Shown piece by piece: positions 41,805-49,191 of a stretch of DNA of 64,000 bases. The DNA is from Streptomyces alboflavus (GTDB lineage Bacteria > Actinomycetota > Actinomycetes > Streptomycetales > Streptomycetaceae), in the NCBI RefSeq assembly GCF_000716675.1, contig NZ_JNXT01000015.1, positions 62,001-126,000 of the forward strand, read 5' to 3'. The translations under genes were made by a program, and so were the position numbers. Each line of letters begins with the position of its first letter. Within the stretch, counting starts at the first letter, position 1. The notes beneath the pieces are model-generated. The model was not told the DNA's origin. It made no database searches and saw nothing but the letters and a program-made list of their open reading frames with translations.

Positions 41805-41856
41805 CGGCGTTCCGGGCGTGCGAGACGGCTTTCCCTCTCGCGGGATCGCGCACTAC

Positions 41857-41879
41857 GGTATGGATTTGATACCGGTATC
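41857..41879. promoter_or_regulatory. Palindromic HxlR operator candidate
   Basis: GATACCGGTATC (41868-41879) is a perfect 12-base palindrome. A further GGTAT at 41857-41861 pairs with ATACC at 41869-41873, so three half-sites lie in 22 bases. It lies midway between the divergent MFS and HxlR starts (41804 and 41902). Confidence 0.55.
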
Positions 41880-41901
41880 TTCAACGAAACTGGGAGCAGC
41901 A

Positions 41902-42261
41902 ATGGGCAAGGCGTACAACGTGATGGCGGCGACCTGCCCGAGCCGCACGGTGCTGCATCGCATCGGCGCCCGCTGGACCGTGTTCGTCGTCAACGCTCTT
42001 GACGAAGGGCCGCGCCGCTTCGGTGAATTGAAGGGGCACATCCGGGGCATCACCCCGAAGGTCCTGACCGAAACGCTGCGTTCTCTGGAAGCCGACGGTT
42101 TGATCAGCCGTCATGAGTTCGACGAGAATCCGCCTCGCGTCGAGTACGCCTTGACACCGTTGGGCCGCTCCCTGCTTGTCCCGCTCCGCGCCGTTCGGCT
42201 CTGGGCCGAAGAGCATGTGCGGGACATCGAGGCGGCGCGGGCCCGCCAGCCGATTCTCTGA
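41902..42261 (+). CDS. HxlR-family transcriptional regulator
   Basis: A 119-residue winged helix-turn-helix protein: 'CPSRTVLHRIGARWTVFVVN', 'GPRRFGELKGHIRGITPKVL', 'TETLRSLEADGLISRHEF', 'PPRVEYALTPLGRSL'. The Cys near the N-terminus is at the position used for redox sensing in some HxlR proteins (YodB/HypR), so it may sense electrophiles or quinones. GGGAG lies just upstream. It is divergent from the MFS pump and probably represses it through the palindrome between them. Confidence 0.9.
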   Translation: MGKAYNVMAATCPSRTVLHRIGARWTVFVVNALDEGPRRFGELKGHIRGITPKVLTETLRSLEADGLISRHEFDENPPRVEYALTPLGRSLLVPLRAVRLWAEEHVRDIEAARARQPIL

Positions 42262-42300
42262 CGCCTGGGGCCGGGCGCCAACCGATCTGATGAGGGCCGG

Positions 42301-42768
42301 TCAGGAGGCGAGTCCGGCGTATTGGGCGTAGAGGGCGGCTTGCGTGCGGTGGGTGGCGCCGATCTTCAGGTAGATGCTGCTGAGGTGGTTCTTCACGGTC
42401 TTCTCGGATATGCCGAGTTCGCGGGCGATGAGTCGGTTGCTCAACCCCAGGGCGAGGAGGCGGAGTACGCCCTGCTCGCGTGCGGTGAGGGTGGGGCAGG
42501 CGGGTTGTGCGTGCTTCTCGGGGGTGGGAGTGGTCTCCGGGGCGTACGGAGCTGCTTCCCCGGGGCCGATCAGGCCGATCTGCCGGGCGTAGAGGGCGGC
42601 TTGCGTGCGGTGGGTGGCGCCGATCTTCAGGTAGATGCTGCTGAGGTGGTTCTTCGCGGTCCTCTCGGATATGTCGAGTTTCCGGGCGATGAGTCGGTTG
42701 CTTAATCCCAGGGCGAGGAGGCGGAGTACGTCTGCCTCCCGGCAGGTGAGTTTTACGGCCGACGTCAA
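42301..42768 (-). CDS. Regulator made of two tandem LuxR-type helix-turn-helix domains
   Basis: A 155-residue protein with no receiver or ligand domain. Residues 5-65 and 92-152 are two near-identical LuxR/GerE helix-turn-helix domains ('[20 protein letters not shown]' then '[20 protein letters not shown]'; each ends '[20 protein letters not shown]'). A Pro/Thr/Glu linker of about 26 residues joins them. It might bind tandem or inverted sites as a monomer, or be a minimal regulator. The TTG start has GGGGGAG seven bases upstream. The two halves are also nearly identical in DNA, so the duplication is recent. It lies at the edge of the cluster at 43.2-53.3 kb and could be its regulator. Confidence 0.8.
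   Translation of the reverse strand: MTSAVKLTCREADVLRLLALGLSNRLIARKLDISERTAKNHLSSIYLKIGATHRTQAALYARQIGLIGPGEAAPYAPETTPTPEKHAQPACPTLTAREQGVLRLLALGLSNRLIARELGISEKTVKNHLSSIYLKIGATHRTQAALYAQYAGLAS
42324..42469 (-). repeat. Direct repeat copy A (146 bp, LuxR HTH duplication)
   Basis: This 146-base segment, encoding the second helix-turn-helix, is repeated in frame at 42585-42730 with roughly a dozen differences. The offset is 261 bases (87 codons). See copy B. Confidence 0.9.
42585..42730 (-). repeat. Direct repeat copy B (146 bp, LuxR HTH duplication)
   Basis: The partner of 42324-42469, encoding the first helix-turn-helix of the same protein. Long identical blocks remain (for example around GGTGGGTGGCGCCGATCTTC), so the duplication is young or kept alike by gene conversion. 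Confidence 0.9.
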
Positions 42769-43171
42769 GGAAATCTCCCCCGTGTGAGCGCGTCAGATCG
42801 CTCGTAGACGAAAACGGGAACGCTGCAAAGAATCGGAGGCGCGACTGGAAAGCGGCGCGCATCGTGCCGACGGGGCGTCCCACTTGACGCTCGAGTCCTA
42901 GACCGAATCTGCTCAAGCGTGGCTCGAAAGCTACACGCTTCAGCGGGCAGTTGGTAGTGCTTCTCGGTTGAATCATGGATTGTTTGTGAAAGGAGACATC
43001 GGCGAAGGTCGTGAATTGGCCATGATCATGCCTGGTGCGACGGGGGAGTGGTGACGGAATTCGGGGGTCCGTCAAAAAGGTGTTGGCGGAATTCCAGGGT
43101 CCGTCCAGCGTCGTCGACGGAATTCCAGGGTCCGTCCAGCGTCGTCGACAGAATTCCGGAATCCGGCCGCC
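42769..43171. other. Non-coding region upstream of the tandem-HTH gene
   Basis: About 400 bases with lower GC than neighbouring genes (for example around 42950-43030). No convincing gene was seen. The right end holds the 31-bp tandem repeats. The promoter of the tandem-HTH regulator must lie here. The base composition hints at acquired or rearranged DNA at the cluster border. Confidence 0.45.
43087..43158. repeat. 31-bp tandem repeats containing GGAATTCC
   Basis: Perfect units at 43087-43117 and 43118-43148 (starting CGGAATTCCAGGGTCCGTCC) are followed by a partial third copy to 43158. A degenerate copy lies upstream near 43053. Each unit contains the palindrome GGAATTCC and a CGTCGTCGA stretch. 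They lie just past the aminotransferase stop. A role as operator array or recombination scar is possible. Confidence 0.85.
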
Positions 43172-44269
43172 TCACACCCGCCAGTCGCCCACGATCCGCA
43201 GCAGACGGTCGTTCTCCTCGGGAGTGCCGATGGTGATCCGCACCCCCTCGTCACCGAAGGGCCGCACCATGACTCCCGCCGCCGCGCACGCGTCGGCGAA
43301 CGCCGGTGTCTGCGAACCGAGGCGCAGCCAGACGAAGTTGGCCTGGCTGTCGGGGATGTCCAGGGCCGCGGCCCGCAGGGCGCGGGTGACCCGGGCGCGC
43401 TCGGCCACCAGGGTGCGTACCCGCTCAAGGAGCTCGGATCCCGCGTTCAGCGAGGCCCGCGCGGCGGCCTGGGCGAGTCCGCTGACGCCGAACGGCACGG
43501 CGCAGGCCCGCAGCGCGGCCGCGACCGGCGGATGTGCGACCGCGTACCCGACGCGCAGTCGCGCAAGGCCGTACGCCTTGGAGAAGGTGCGCAGCACGGC
43601 GACGTTGGGGCGGTCGCGGTGGAGCACGATGCCGTCGGGCACGTCCCTGTCGTCGACGAACTCGCGGTACGCCTCGTCGAGCACCACGAGGACGTGACCC
43701 GGCACCCGGTCGAGGAAACACCTGAGCTCAGCGCGGCGCACGGCCGTGCCGGTCGGATTGTTGGGGTTGCACACGAGGATCAGACGGGTCCGGTCGGTCA
43801 CCGCGTCGGCCATGGCCTCCAGGTCGTGCCGCTCGTCACGCAGCGGAACCCGCACCGAAGTCGCCCCCGTGCCCCAGACGAGCAGCGGGTACGCCTCGAA
43901 CGACCGCCAGGCGAAGAGGACTTCGTCCCCGTCGCCGGCCGCGGCGCGCAACAGGTCCCTGGTGACCCCGAGAGATCCGGTGCCGGGCACGAGGTGCTCC
44001 CGGGGCACCGCGAGAGCGGACGACAGCTCCGCGACCAGCTCGCCGCTCGCCGGATCGGGATAGCGGTTGACGCGCTCCAGCTCCGCGCGCACGGCGGCGA
44101 CGACCGACGGCAGCGGAGGGTAGGGGTTCTCGTTCGACGACAGCTTGTCCACCAGGTCGCTGGGGGCGGCGCGGCCGGGGACGTAGCGCGGCAGCCCGGA
44201 GACGTCGGCGCGCAACCGGACGGGGCGCGCGGGCGGGAGATCCGGCCCGCGCGCCGACACCTCTGCCAC
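43172..44269 (-). CDS. HisC-like class I/II aminotransferase
   Basis: A 365-residue PLP enzyme of the histidinol-phosphate/aromatic aminotransferase group: '[13 protein letters not shown]', 'VCNPNNPTG' (168-175), 'VLDEAYREF' (D198, Y201) and the Schiff-base lysine K231 in 'TFSKAYG', with R239 close by. It transfers an amino group between glutamate and a keto acid. The GTG start lies two bases after the EPSPS-like stop, so the genes are coupled. In this cluster it may aminate a product derived from the EPSPS-like step, giving an unusual amino acid. A housekeeping role is unlikely given the setting. Confidence 0.88.
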   Translation of the reverse strand: MAEVSARGPDLPPARPVRLRADVSGLPRYVPGRAAPSDLVDKLSSNENPYPPLPSVVAAVRAELERVNRYPDPASGELVAELSSALAVPREHLVPGTGSLGVTRDLLRAAAGDGDEVLFAWRSFEAYPLLVWGTGATSVRVPLRDERHDLEAMADAVTDRTRLILVCNPNNPTGTAVRRAELRCFLDRVPGHVLVVLDEAYREFVDDRDVPDGIVLHRDRPNVAVLRTFSKAYGLARLRVGYAVAHPPVAAALRACAVPFGVSGLAQAAARASLNAGSELLERVRTLVAERARVTRALRAAALDIPDSQANFVWLRLGSQTPAFADACAAAGVMVRPFGDEGVRITIGTPEENDRLLRIVGDWRV

Positions 44270-44271
44270 GG

Positions 44272-45621
44272 TCAGCCGACGGTCTCGGCGGGTGCGTTCT
44301 CCTCCTCCACGGCAGCCGTCCGCACTCCCGCCCTGGCGAACTCCTCCAGGAACGTGGGGAAGGACAGCCGGACGTCCTCGAAGCCGGAGAACCGGTTGGC
44401 GGACCGCATCCGCAGGCCCGCCACGAACAGCGACATGAAGATGCGGTGGTCGCCCCAGCTGGACAGCGTCACTCCGCCGGGGTACGTCCGCGCGCCGCGG
44501 ACCTCGAAGCCGTCGCAGATCCCGTCGTCGTACAGGACCTCGATGTCCACGCCCGCGCGCGTCAGTTCGGCGGCCATGGCTTCGATGCGGGACGCCTTGT
44601 GGAAGCGGGTGAGACGGCCGCCGGTCACCCGCAGGCTGCCCCGCACGTACGCCCCGAGGGCGGCGAGCGTGGGCACGATGTTCGGGCAGTCCCGCGCGTC
44701 CACCTCGAAGTCGCCGCACAGGCTGCCCGGCGGGTTGTCGACGGTCAGCGACGAGGTGGCCCGGTCGAAGGTGACGCTCACTCCGAGGCGCTCCAGGATC
44801 GGGACGATCGCGAACTCGCCCTGCATGCTGTCGCCGTACACGTTCGTCAGGACGGTCCGGCCCGGGAAGAGCGCGGCGGCGGCCAGCAGGTACGAGGCCG
44901 AGGTGTAGTCCTCGCGCGTGGTGACGTCCTGGGCCTGGTAGGAGGAGGGCTCCACCTGGAAGTGCCGCAGGTCCTCTGACGCGGAGACCTTGATGCCCGC
45001 GTCGGTCAGGCTCGCCAGCGTCTGCCGGATGTACGACGGGGAGTAGACCTCGCCCGTCACCTCGATCTCCACCGGTCCTTCGGCGAGCGGCGCGGCGAAC
45101 AGGATGGCGGTGATGAACTGCGAGCTGATGTCGCCCGGCAGCCGGCACGTGCCGCCCTTCAGGCCGCGTCCCCAGTTGACGACCGGGGCCTTGTTCTCGC
45201 TGACGATCGACTCGATGTCCGCGCCGAGCTCGCGCAGCGCCTGCAGCAGGGGCTCCATCACGCGGTTGCGCAGGGTCGCGTCGCCCGTCACCACGACCGG
45301 AGACGGCTGTACGGAGGCCAGCGCCGTCACGATGCGGAACACCAGACCCGAGCCGTGGGCCCGGATGACGCGCTGGACGTGCGGGAACGACTGCCCGATG
45401 CCCTGGATCTCCAGGAATCCCTCGTGCTCGACTATCTTGGCGCCGAAGGCGCGGCAGGCGTTCTTCATGGTCTCCGTCTCGTCGCAGCGGAGATCGTTGA
45501 AAACCCGTGACGTGCCATCGGCCAGTGTGCCGGTAAGAATTGCCCGTTGCGTCTCCGGTTTCGAAGAAGGGACGCGGAACGTTCCGGAAAAGGAATCGAC
45601 CGGATCAACCTGCAGCAGCAT
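44272..45621 (-). CDS. EPSP-synthase-like enolpyruvyltransferase homologue with altered active site
   Basis: A 449-residue member of the AroA/MurA fold. Shared AroA features: '[20 protein letters not shown]' (K21 and R26 match E. coli K22 and R27), '[19 protein letters not shown]' (the S-S-Q shikimate site) and '[12 protein letters not shown]' (DHR). Key positions differ: the GNAGT loop reads AHGSGLVFR, the acid in 'PD' (E. coli D313) is N314 ('[13 protein letters not shown]'), the KE(S/T)DR motif with catalytic Glu reads HKASR, and the late Lys (K411) reads Arg. So phosphoenolpyruvate transfer to shikimate 3-phosphate is doubtful, and it probably acts on another substrate. GGGAG lies upstream of the ATG, and a duplicated promoter module lies 34 bases away. 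Confidence 0.85.
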   Translation of the reverse strand: MLLQVDPVDSFSGTFRVPSSKPETQRAILTGTLADGTSRVFNDLRCDETETMKNACRAFGAKIVEHEGFLEIQGIGQSFPHVQRVIRAHGSGLVFRIVTALASVQPSPVVVTGDATLRNRVMEPLLQALRELGADIESIVSENKAPVVNWGRGLKGGTCRLPGDISSQFITAILFAAPLAEGPVEIEVTGEVYSPSYIRQTLASLTDAGIKVSASEDLRHFQVEPSSYQAQDVTTREDYTSASYLLAAAALFPGRTVLTNVYGDSMQGEFAIVPILERLGVSVTFDRATSSLTVDNPPGSLCGDFEVDARDCPNIVPTLAALGAYVRGSLRVTGGRLTRFHKASRIEAMAAELTRAGVDIEVLYDDGICDGFEVRGARTYPGGVTLSSWGDHRIFMSLFVAGLRMRSANRFSGFEDVRLSFPTFLEEFARAGVRTAAVEEENAPAETVG

Positions 45622-45654
45622 CCTCGTATCTCCCGTTTCCCATCATTCGCCCGA

Positions 45655-45731
45655 CGGTGGGGGCGCGGTATGAATTCTGTGTCCCGCGCACTGCGCGGGC
45701 AATAGGCCCAATTGCCCATGGTGTGTTTCCC
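45655..45731 (-). promoter_or_regulatory. Duplicated promoter module, copy 1 (before the EPSPS-like gene)
   Basis: This 77-base element recurs at 46407-46481, about 87% identical by eye. On the minus strand it reads as a promoter: -35 TTGCCC (45697-45702), 17-base spacer, -10 CAGAAT (45674-45679). An inverted repeat GGGCAAT-N7-ATTGCCC (45697-45717) overlaps the -35 and a CCCGCGC/GCGCGGG repeat fills the spacer. It would give a leader of about 45 bases before the EPSPS-like start. Confidence 0.65.
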
Positions 45732-46238
45732 TCAGGCCAGGAACCGGAAGGACCTCTCGTAATAGACCATGGGGGTCCCCGCGCCCTCACTCAGGCGCGC
45801 GCCCGATACCCGCCCGATCAGGATCGTGTGGTCACCGGCCGGGTGCCGGGCGTACATGTCGCAGTCCAGCTCGACCAGCGCGCCCGCCACCGCCGGTAGT
45901 CCGCCGGGCGTACGGGACAGGCCGTCCGCTGCGAACTTGTCGGCGCCCTTGGTCGCGAACCGCTCGGCCAGCGGCCGGTGTTCGGGACCGAGCACACTCA
46001 CCGCGAAGCGCCCGCAGGAGGCGAACGTCGCGAAGGAGTCGGCCGACTTCGCCAGACAGACCAGGACCAGCGGCGGACGCAGCGAAACCGAACAGAAGGA
46101 ACTCGCCGTGAAGCCGCGCGGCGAGCCGCCGTCGCCCAGAGTCGTCACCACCACGACCCCGGCCGCGAACCGGGCCATCGCGTCCCGGAAGTCCTCCGAA
46201 CTCGCCCGCCGTACCGTCTCTGTCCTCTGCTGCGTCAC
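45732..46238 (-). CDS. Flavin reductase (FMN-binding split-barrel)
   Basis: A 168-residue NAD(P)H:flavin oxidoreductase: 'DFRDAMARFAAGVVVVTTLG', 'GFTASSFCSVSLRPPLVLVC', 'FAVSVLGPEHRPLAERFA' and a closing 'HTILIGRVSGARL'. Such proteins supply reduced FMN or FAD to two-component monooxygenases. The natural partner here is the luciferase-like monooxygenase at 52201. The GTG start gives the usual family length; an upstream in-frame ATG would add 38 residues and cannot be excluded. Copy 2 of the duplicated promoter lies upstream and copy 1 just downstream, so this gene and the EPSPS-like gene are probably separate transcripts under common control. Confidence 0.85.
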   Translation of the reverse strand: MTQQRTETVRRASSEDFRDAMARFAAGVVVVTTLGDGGSPRGFTASSFCSVSLRPPLVLVCLAKSADSFATFASCGRFAVSVLGPEHRPLAERFATKGADKFAADGLSRTPGGLPAVAGALVELDCDMYARHPAGDHTILIGRVSGARLSEGAGTPMVYYERSFRFLA

Positions 46239-46755
46239 GGCAGCACCACCACCTGTCCCGCGGAATTTCCGTCCGGTTTCGAAGCCCAGTCGCAGGGCCG
46301 TGTCCCCGTTGCGCGCGGCAGTGGCGATATCCGCGGAGCGAGAACATGTCATCCCACCGCTTGCCGCTTCGCTGTCGGGCGGCAGTTCGGGAATAGTCGC
46401 CTCCGGCGGTGGGGGCGCGACAAGAATTTTGTGTCCCGGGCGCTGCGCGGGCAATAGGTCCATCTGCCCATGGCGTTTCCCGCACGGCGTTCCGGACCCT
46501 GTCGCGCTCTCGGCCGGCAGCGGGTCTTCGCGGGCCCGAAGCACCTGCTGCCGGGGGCGTTGGGACTTAGGTCCTATTCTGGCCGAGCCGGACCCATGCC
46601 AGGCTGAGGCAGCGCGAAGAACGCGTGGGGGACCGTTCCCGGTATTCAGGTCCGGGTTCATTCTTCGGTTCCGAAAGGCCCGCCGTCGCTGCCGCCGTCA
46701 ACCGGCCGCCCGGCCGGTCACGTCCCTGCATCCTGTGAACCGTGAGGACACATCC
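46239..46755. other. Divergent intergenic region of the biosynthetic cluster
   Basis: About 517 bases separate the leftward flavin reductase and the rightward ATP-grasp gene. It contains promoter module copy 2. An open frame continues upstream of the flavin reductase start but is low in conserved character. The rightward promoter was not identified. No other repeat copy was found in the right half. Confidence 0.45.
46407..46481 (-). promoter_or_regulatory. Duplicated promoter module, copy 2 (before the flavin reductase gene)
   Basis: The second copy of the module: -35 TTGCCC (46449-46454), 17-base spacer, -10 CAAAAT (46426-46431). The inverted repeat overlapping the -35 is less perfect here (GGGCAAT with TCTGCCC). 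It lies about 170 bases before the chosen flavin reductase start. Conservation of the -35, spacing and -10 in both copies, while other bases drift, supports a functional promoter and operator. Confidence 0.6.
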
Positions 46756-47997
46756 ATGTCCGGCGCCATCCTGTACTTGAACCGCTGGCCCTTGTACGAG
46801 GACGAGCGGCGCTGGGAGAACCGCCTCGCCGCTCCCGAGATCGTCTTCGACCCGGAGACCGACCGCGTCACGTACGTGTGCGACGAGGGCGGCCGCGCCG
46901 GAGTGCCCGCCGACGCCGAACGGGTCCACGTCGTACGGGACTTCGGCGACCTGGATGCCGTCCTCGCGCTCGTCGACGCCGTCGTTCGCGACGAAGGCCC
47001 GTTCGACCACGTCATCGGCTTCTCCGAGATGCTTCTCGACCTCGCGGCGACCCTGCGCGAGCGGTACCGCGTCCCGGGCGCGACCCCTGAGGAGACCTCC
47101 CGCTTCCGCGACAAGACCGTCATGAAGGAGACGGTGTCGCGGGCCGGCCTCCGCGTGCCGCGCTGGGCACCCTGCCGCACCGAGGCCCAGATGCTCGCGG
47201 CTGCCGAGGAGTTCGGCTACCCCGTGATCGTCAAGCCGGTGCGCGGGGCGTCGAGCCAGGGCGTGCGCGAGATCGCCTCGGCCGGGGAACTGCGGGCCCT
47301 GTGCGCCGAACGGAGCCTGCACGACCTCGAGGTCGAGGAGTTCGTACGGGGCGAGATCCTGCACGTCGACGGCGTCCTGGACGCCGGGGGCAAACCGCTG
47401 TTCCTGTGCACCTCGCGCTACGTCTCCACCTGCCTGGACTTCGAGCTCCAGGGCGAACCGCTCGGCTCGGTCCTCCAGACGGACCCCGCGGTGCGCGGCC
47501 GCTGCGAGGACTTCGCCCTCAAGTGCCTGACCGCGCTCGGTCTGCGCGGCTCCGCCTTCCACCTCGAACTCTTCGACACCGGCGACGAGCTGGTGTTCCT
47601 GGAGGTCGGGGCGCGGGTGCCGGGCGCCGAGGTGCCGTACGTCATCCACGACGTCCATGGCGTGAACCTCTTCCGGCTGTGGGTCGACGTGCTGCTCGGC
47701 CGCCCGGTGGAGCCGCCGGTCACCGACCCGGATCTCGGCGGCGGCTGGCTGATCGTCCCGGGGCCGAGGCCGCTGCCCCAGCGGGTCACCGCGGCCACCT
47801 CGCTGCTGGGTGACGTGCCGTATGTGTACCGCGAGTTGGTGCCGAGGGCGGGTGAGGTCCTGGTCTCCCGGCCCGGTTCGTACGCCACGCTCCAAGGCGG
47901 CCGCTTCCTGTTCCGGGGCGGCACCCAGGAGCAGATCGAGCGGGCTGTGCGCCAGGCGCGGGCGCGGTACCGCCTGACGACCGAGCCCGTCGCGTAG
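46756..47997 (+). CDS. ATP-grasp ligase 1
   Basis: A 413-residue ATP-grasp enzyme. Nucleotide-site features are K160 in 'YPVIVKPVRGASSQGVREI' and 'LEVEEFVRGEIL' (192-202). The metal-binding acids are in 'FHLELFDTGDELVFLEVGAR' (E271, E283). Enzymes of this type activate a carboxylate as acyl phosphate and join it to an amine, often giving dipeptides or amides. GAGGA lies eight bases before the ATG. It is the first gene of the rightward arm. The second ligase suggests successive amide bonds or two different acceptors. Substrates are unknown. Confidence 0.85.
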   Translation: MSGAILYLNRWPLYEDERRWENRLAAPEIVFDPETDRVTYVCDEGGRAGVPADAERVHVVRDFGDLDAVLALVDAVVRDEGPFDHVIGFSEMLLDLAATLRERYRVPGATPEETSRFRDKTVMKETVSRAGLRVPRWAPCRTEAQMLAAAEEFGYPVIVKPVRGASSQGVREIASAGELRALCAERSLHDLEVEEFVRGEILHVDGVLDAGGKPLFLCTSRYVSTCLDFELQGEPLGSVLQTDPAVRGRCEDFALKCLTALGLRGSAFHLELFDTGDELVFLEVGARVPGAEVPYVIHDVHGVNLFRLWVDVLLGRPVEPPVTDPDLGGGWLIVPGPRPLPQRVTAATSLLGDVPYVYRELVPRAGEVLVSRPGSYATLQGGRFLFRGGTQEQIERAVRQARARYRLTTEPVA

Positions 47998-48064
47998 GGC
48001 GCCCGAACCATCTCGTGCCACTCGTGCCAACGGCAATCCGACCGTCGAGTCCATGGAGGAAGAC

Positions 48065-49159
48065 GTGGATCAGTTGAACCACGCGGAGCTGGTCGACAAG
48101 AACTTCGTACTGTTCGCCGAAGGGTGCTTCGGACTCTTCACGAGCAAGATCGCCGCCTCGCTGATCCGCTACCGCGGCGACCGCTGCGTCGCCGTGATCG
48201 ACAGCCGCAAGGCCGGCCACACCGTCCAGGACGTCCTCGGCTACGGCGGCGCGATCCCGATCGTCGGCCGCGTCGAGCACGTGCTGCCCCTGCGCCCCGA
48301 GGTCATGGTCATCGGCAAGGGACTGCACTCCGCCGAACTGCCCTCGGGATGGAAGCCGCACCTCCTCGCGGCCGTCCGCAACGGACTCCACCTGATCAAC
48401 TCGATCCACTACCGCCTCACCGACGACCCGGACATCGCCCGCGCCGTCCGCGCGCAGGGCGTCACCGTGTGGGAGACCAAGGACTCCCCGACGGTGCCGC
48501 TCAACCGGGCCCGCGTCCTGGACCTGGACACCTGGGTCATCCACACGTGCGGCAGCGACTCCAACATCGGCAAGAAGACCGCCGCCCTGCAGATCTGGCA
48601 CGAGGCCAACCGCACCGGCACCCCCACCGGCTTCGCCGCCACCGGCCAGACCGGCATGCTGATCTCCGGACACGGCATCGCGGTCGACGGCGTACCCGGC
48701 GACTTCATGGCCGGCGCGGTCGAGCACGTCGTCATGGAGGCCGCCGCCGGCAACGAGTGGGTCGTCGTCGAGGGCCAGGGCTCCCTCAACCACATCGGGT
48801 TCAGCGGCGTCGCCCTCGCCATCCTCCACGGTGCCCTGCCGCACGCCCTGGTCTTCTGCCATCGCCTCGGCGCCGAGCGGACCAAGGTCTGGGAGACGCC
48901 CATCATCCCCATCCCCGAGCTCATCCGCATGAACGAGGAGCTCACCGTCTTCGAACGGCCCGCCGAGGTCGCCGCCGTCAGCGTGAACAGCGTCGGCTTC
49001 AGCGAGGAGGACTACCGCCGGGAGGCCGAGAAGCTGGAGGCCGACACCGGACTGCCCGTCGTCGACCCGGTCCGCGAGGGCGGCGCCGCCCGGCTCGTGG
49101 ACATCCTGCGCGCCCACCGGCAGCGGACCGCGGACCGGCAGCTGGTCCGCCAGCGATGA
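48065..49159 (+). CDS. DUF1611-family P-loop protein
   Basis: A 364-residue protein. The N-terminal Rossmann-like part ('RCVAVIDSRKAGHTVQDVLG', 'PEVMVIGKGLHSAELPSGW') is followed by a P-loop domain with GSDSNIGKKT (163-172) and 'VVVEGQGSLNHIGFSGVALA'. This matches the DUF1611/DgcN family, where one member has been described as a D-glutamate N-acetyltransferase and others are of unknown function. GTG 48065 is the start because GGAGG lies six bases upstream and itself overlaps the alternative ATG at 48053. Its place between two ATP-grasp ligases suggests it modifies an amino-acid building block. That role is inferred. Confidence 0.82.
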   Translation: MDQLNHAELVDKNFVLFAEGCFGLFTSKIAASLIRYRGDRCVAVIDSRKAGHTVQDVLGYGGAIPIVGRVEHVLPLRPEVMVIGKGLHSAELPSGWKPHLLAAVRNGLHLINSIHYRLTDDPDIARAVRAQGVTVWETKDSPTVPLNRARVLDLDTWVIHTCGSDSNIGKKTAALQIWHEANRTGTPTGFAATGQTGMLISGHGIAVDGVPGDFMAGAVEHVVMEAAAGNEWVVVEGQGSLNHIGFSGVALAILHGALPHALVFCHRLGAERTKVWETPIIPIPELIRMNEELTVFERPAEVAAVSVNSVGFSEEDYRREAEKLEADTGLPVVDPVREGGAARLVDILRAHRQRTADRQLVRQR

Positions 49160-49191
49160 CGGCAGACCCGGGACTTGGAGGAGATGCACCC

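Noticed and set aside
42324..42730. CRISPR-like direct repeats
   Set aside because: There are only two 146-bp copies, both inside one coding frame, and they encode the same HTH domain.
43087..43158. CRISPR array
   Set aside because: Units are directly adjacent with no unique spacers and there are no cas genes.
43048..43236. Short plus-strand ORF of 62 codons
   Set aside because: It consists mostly of the 31-bp repeats and antisense aminotransferase sequence.
46239..46661. N-terminal extension of the flavin reductase frame
   Set aside because: The extra residues have no family similarity and cover promoter module copy 2; the 168-residue form has the usual length.
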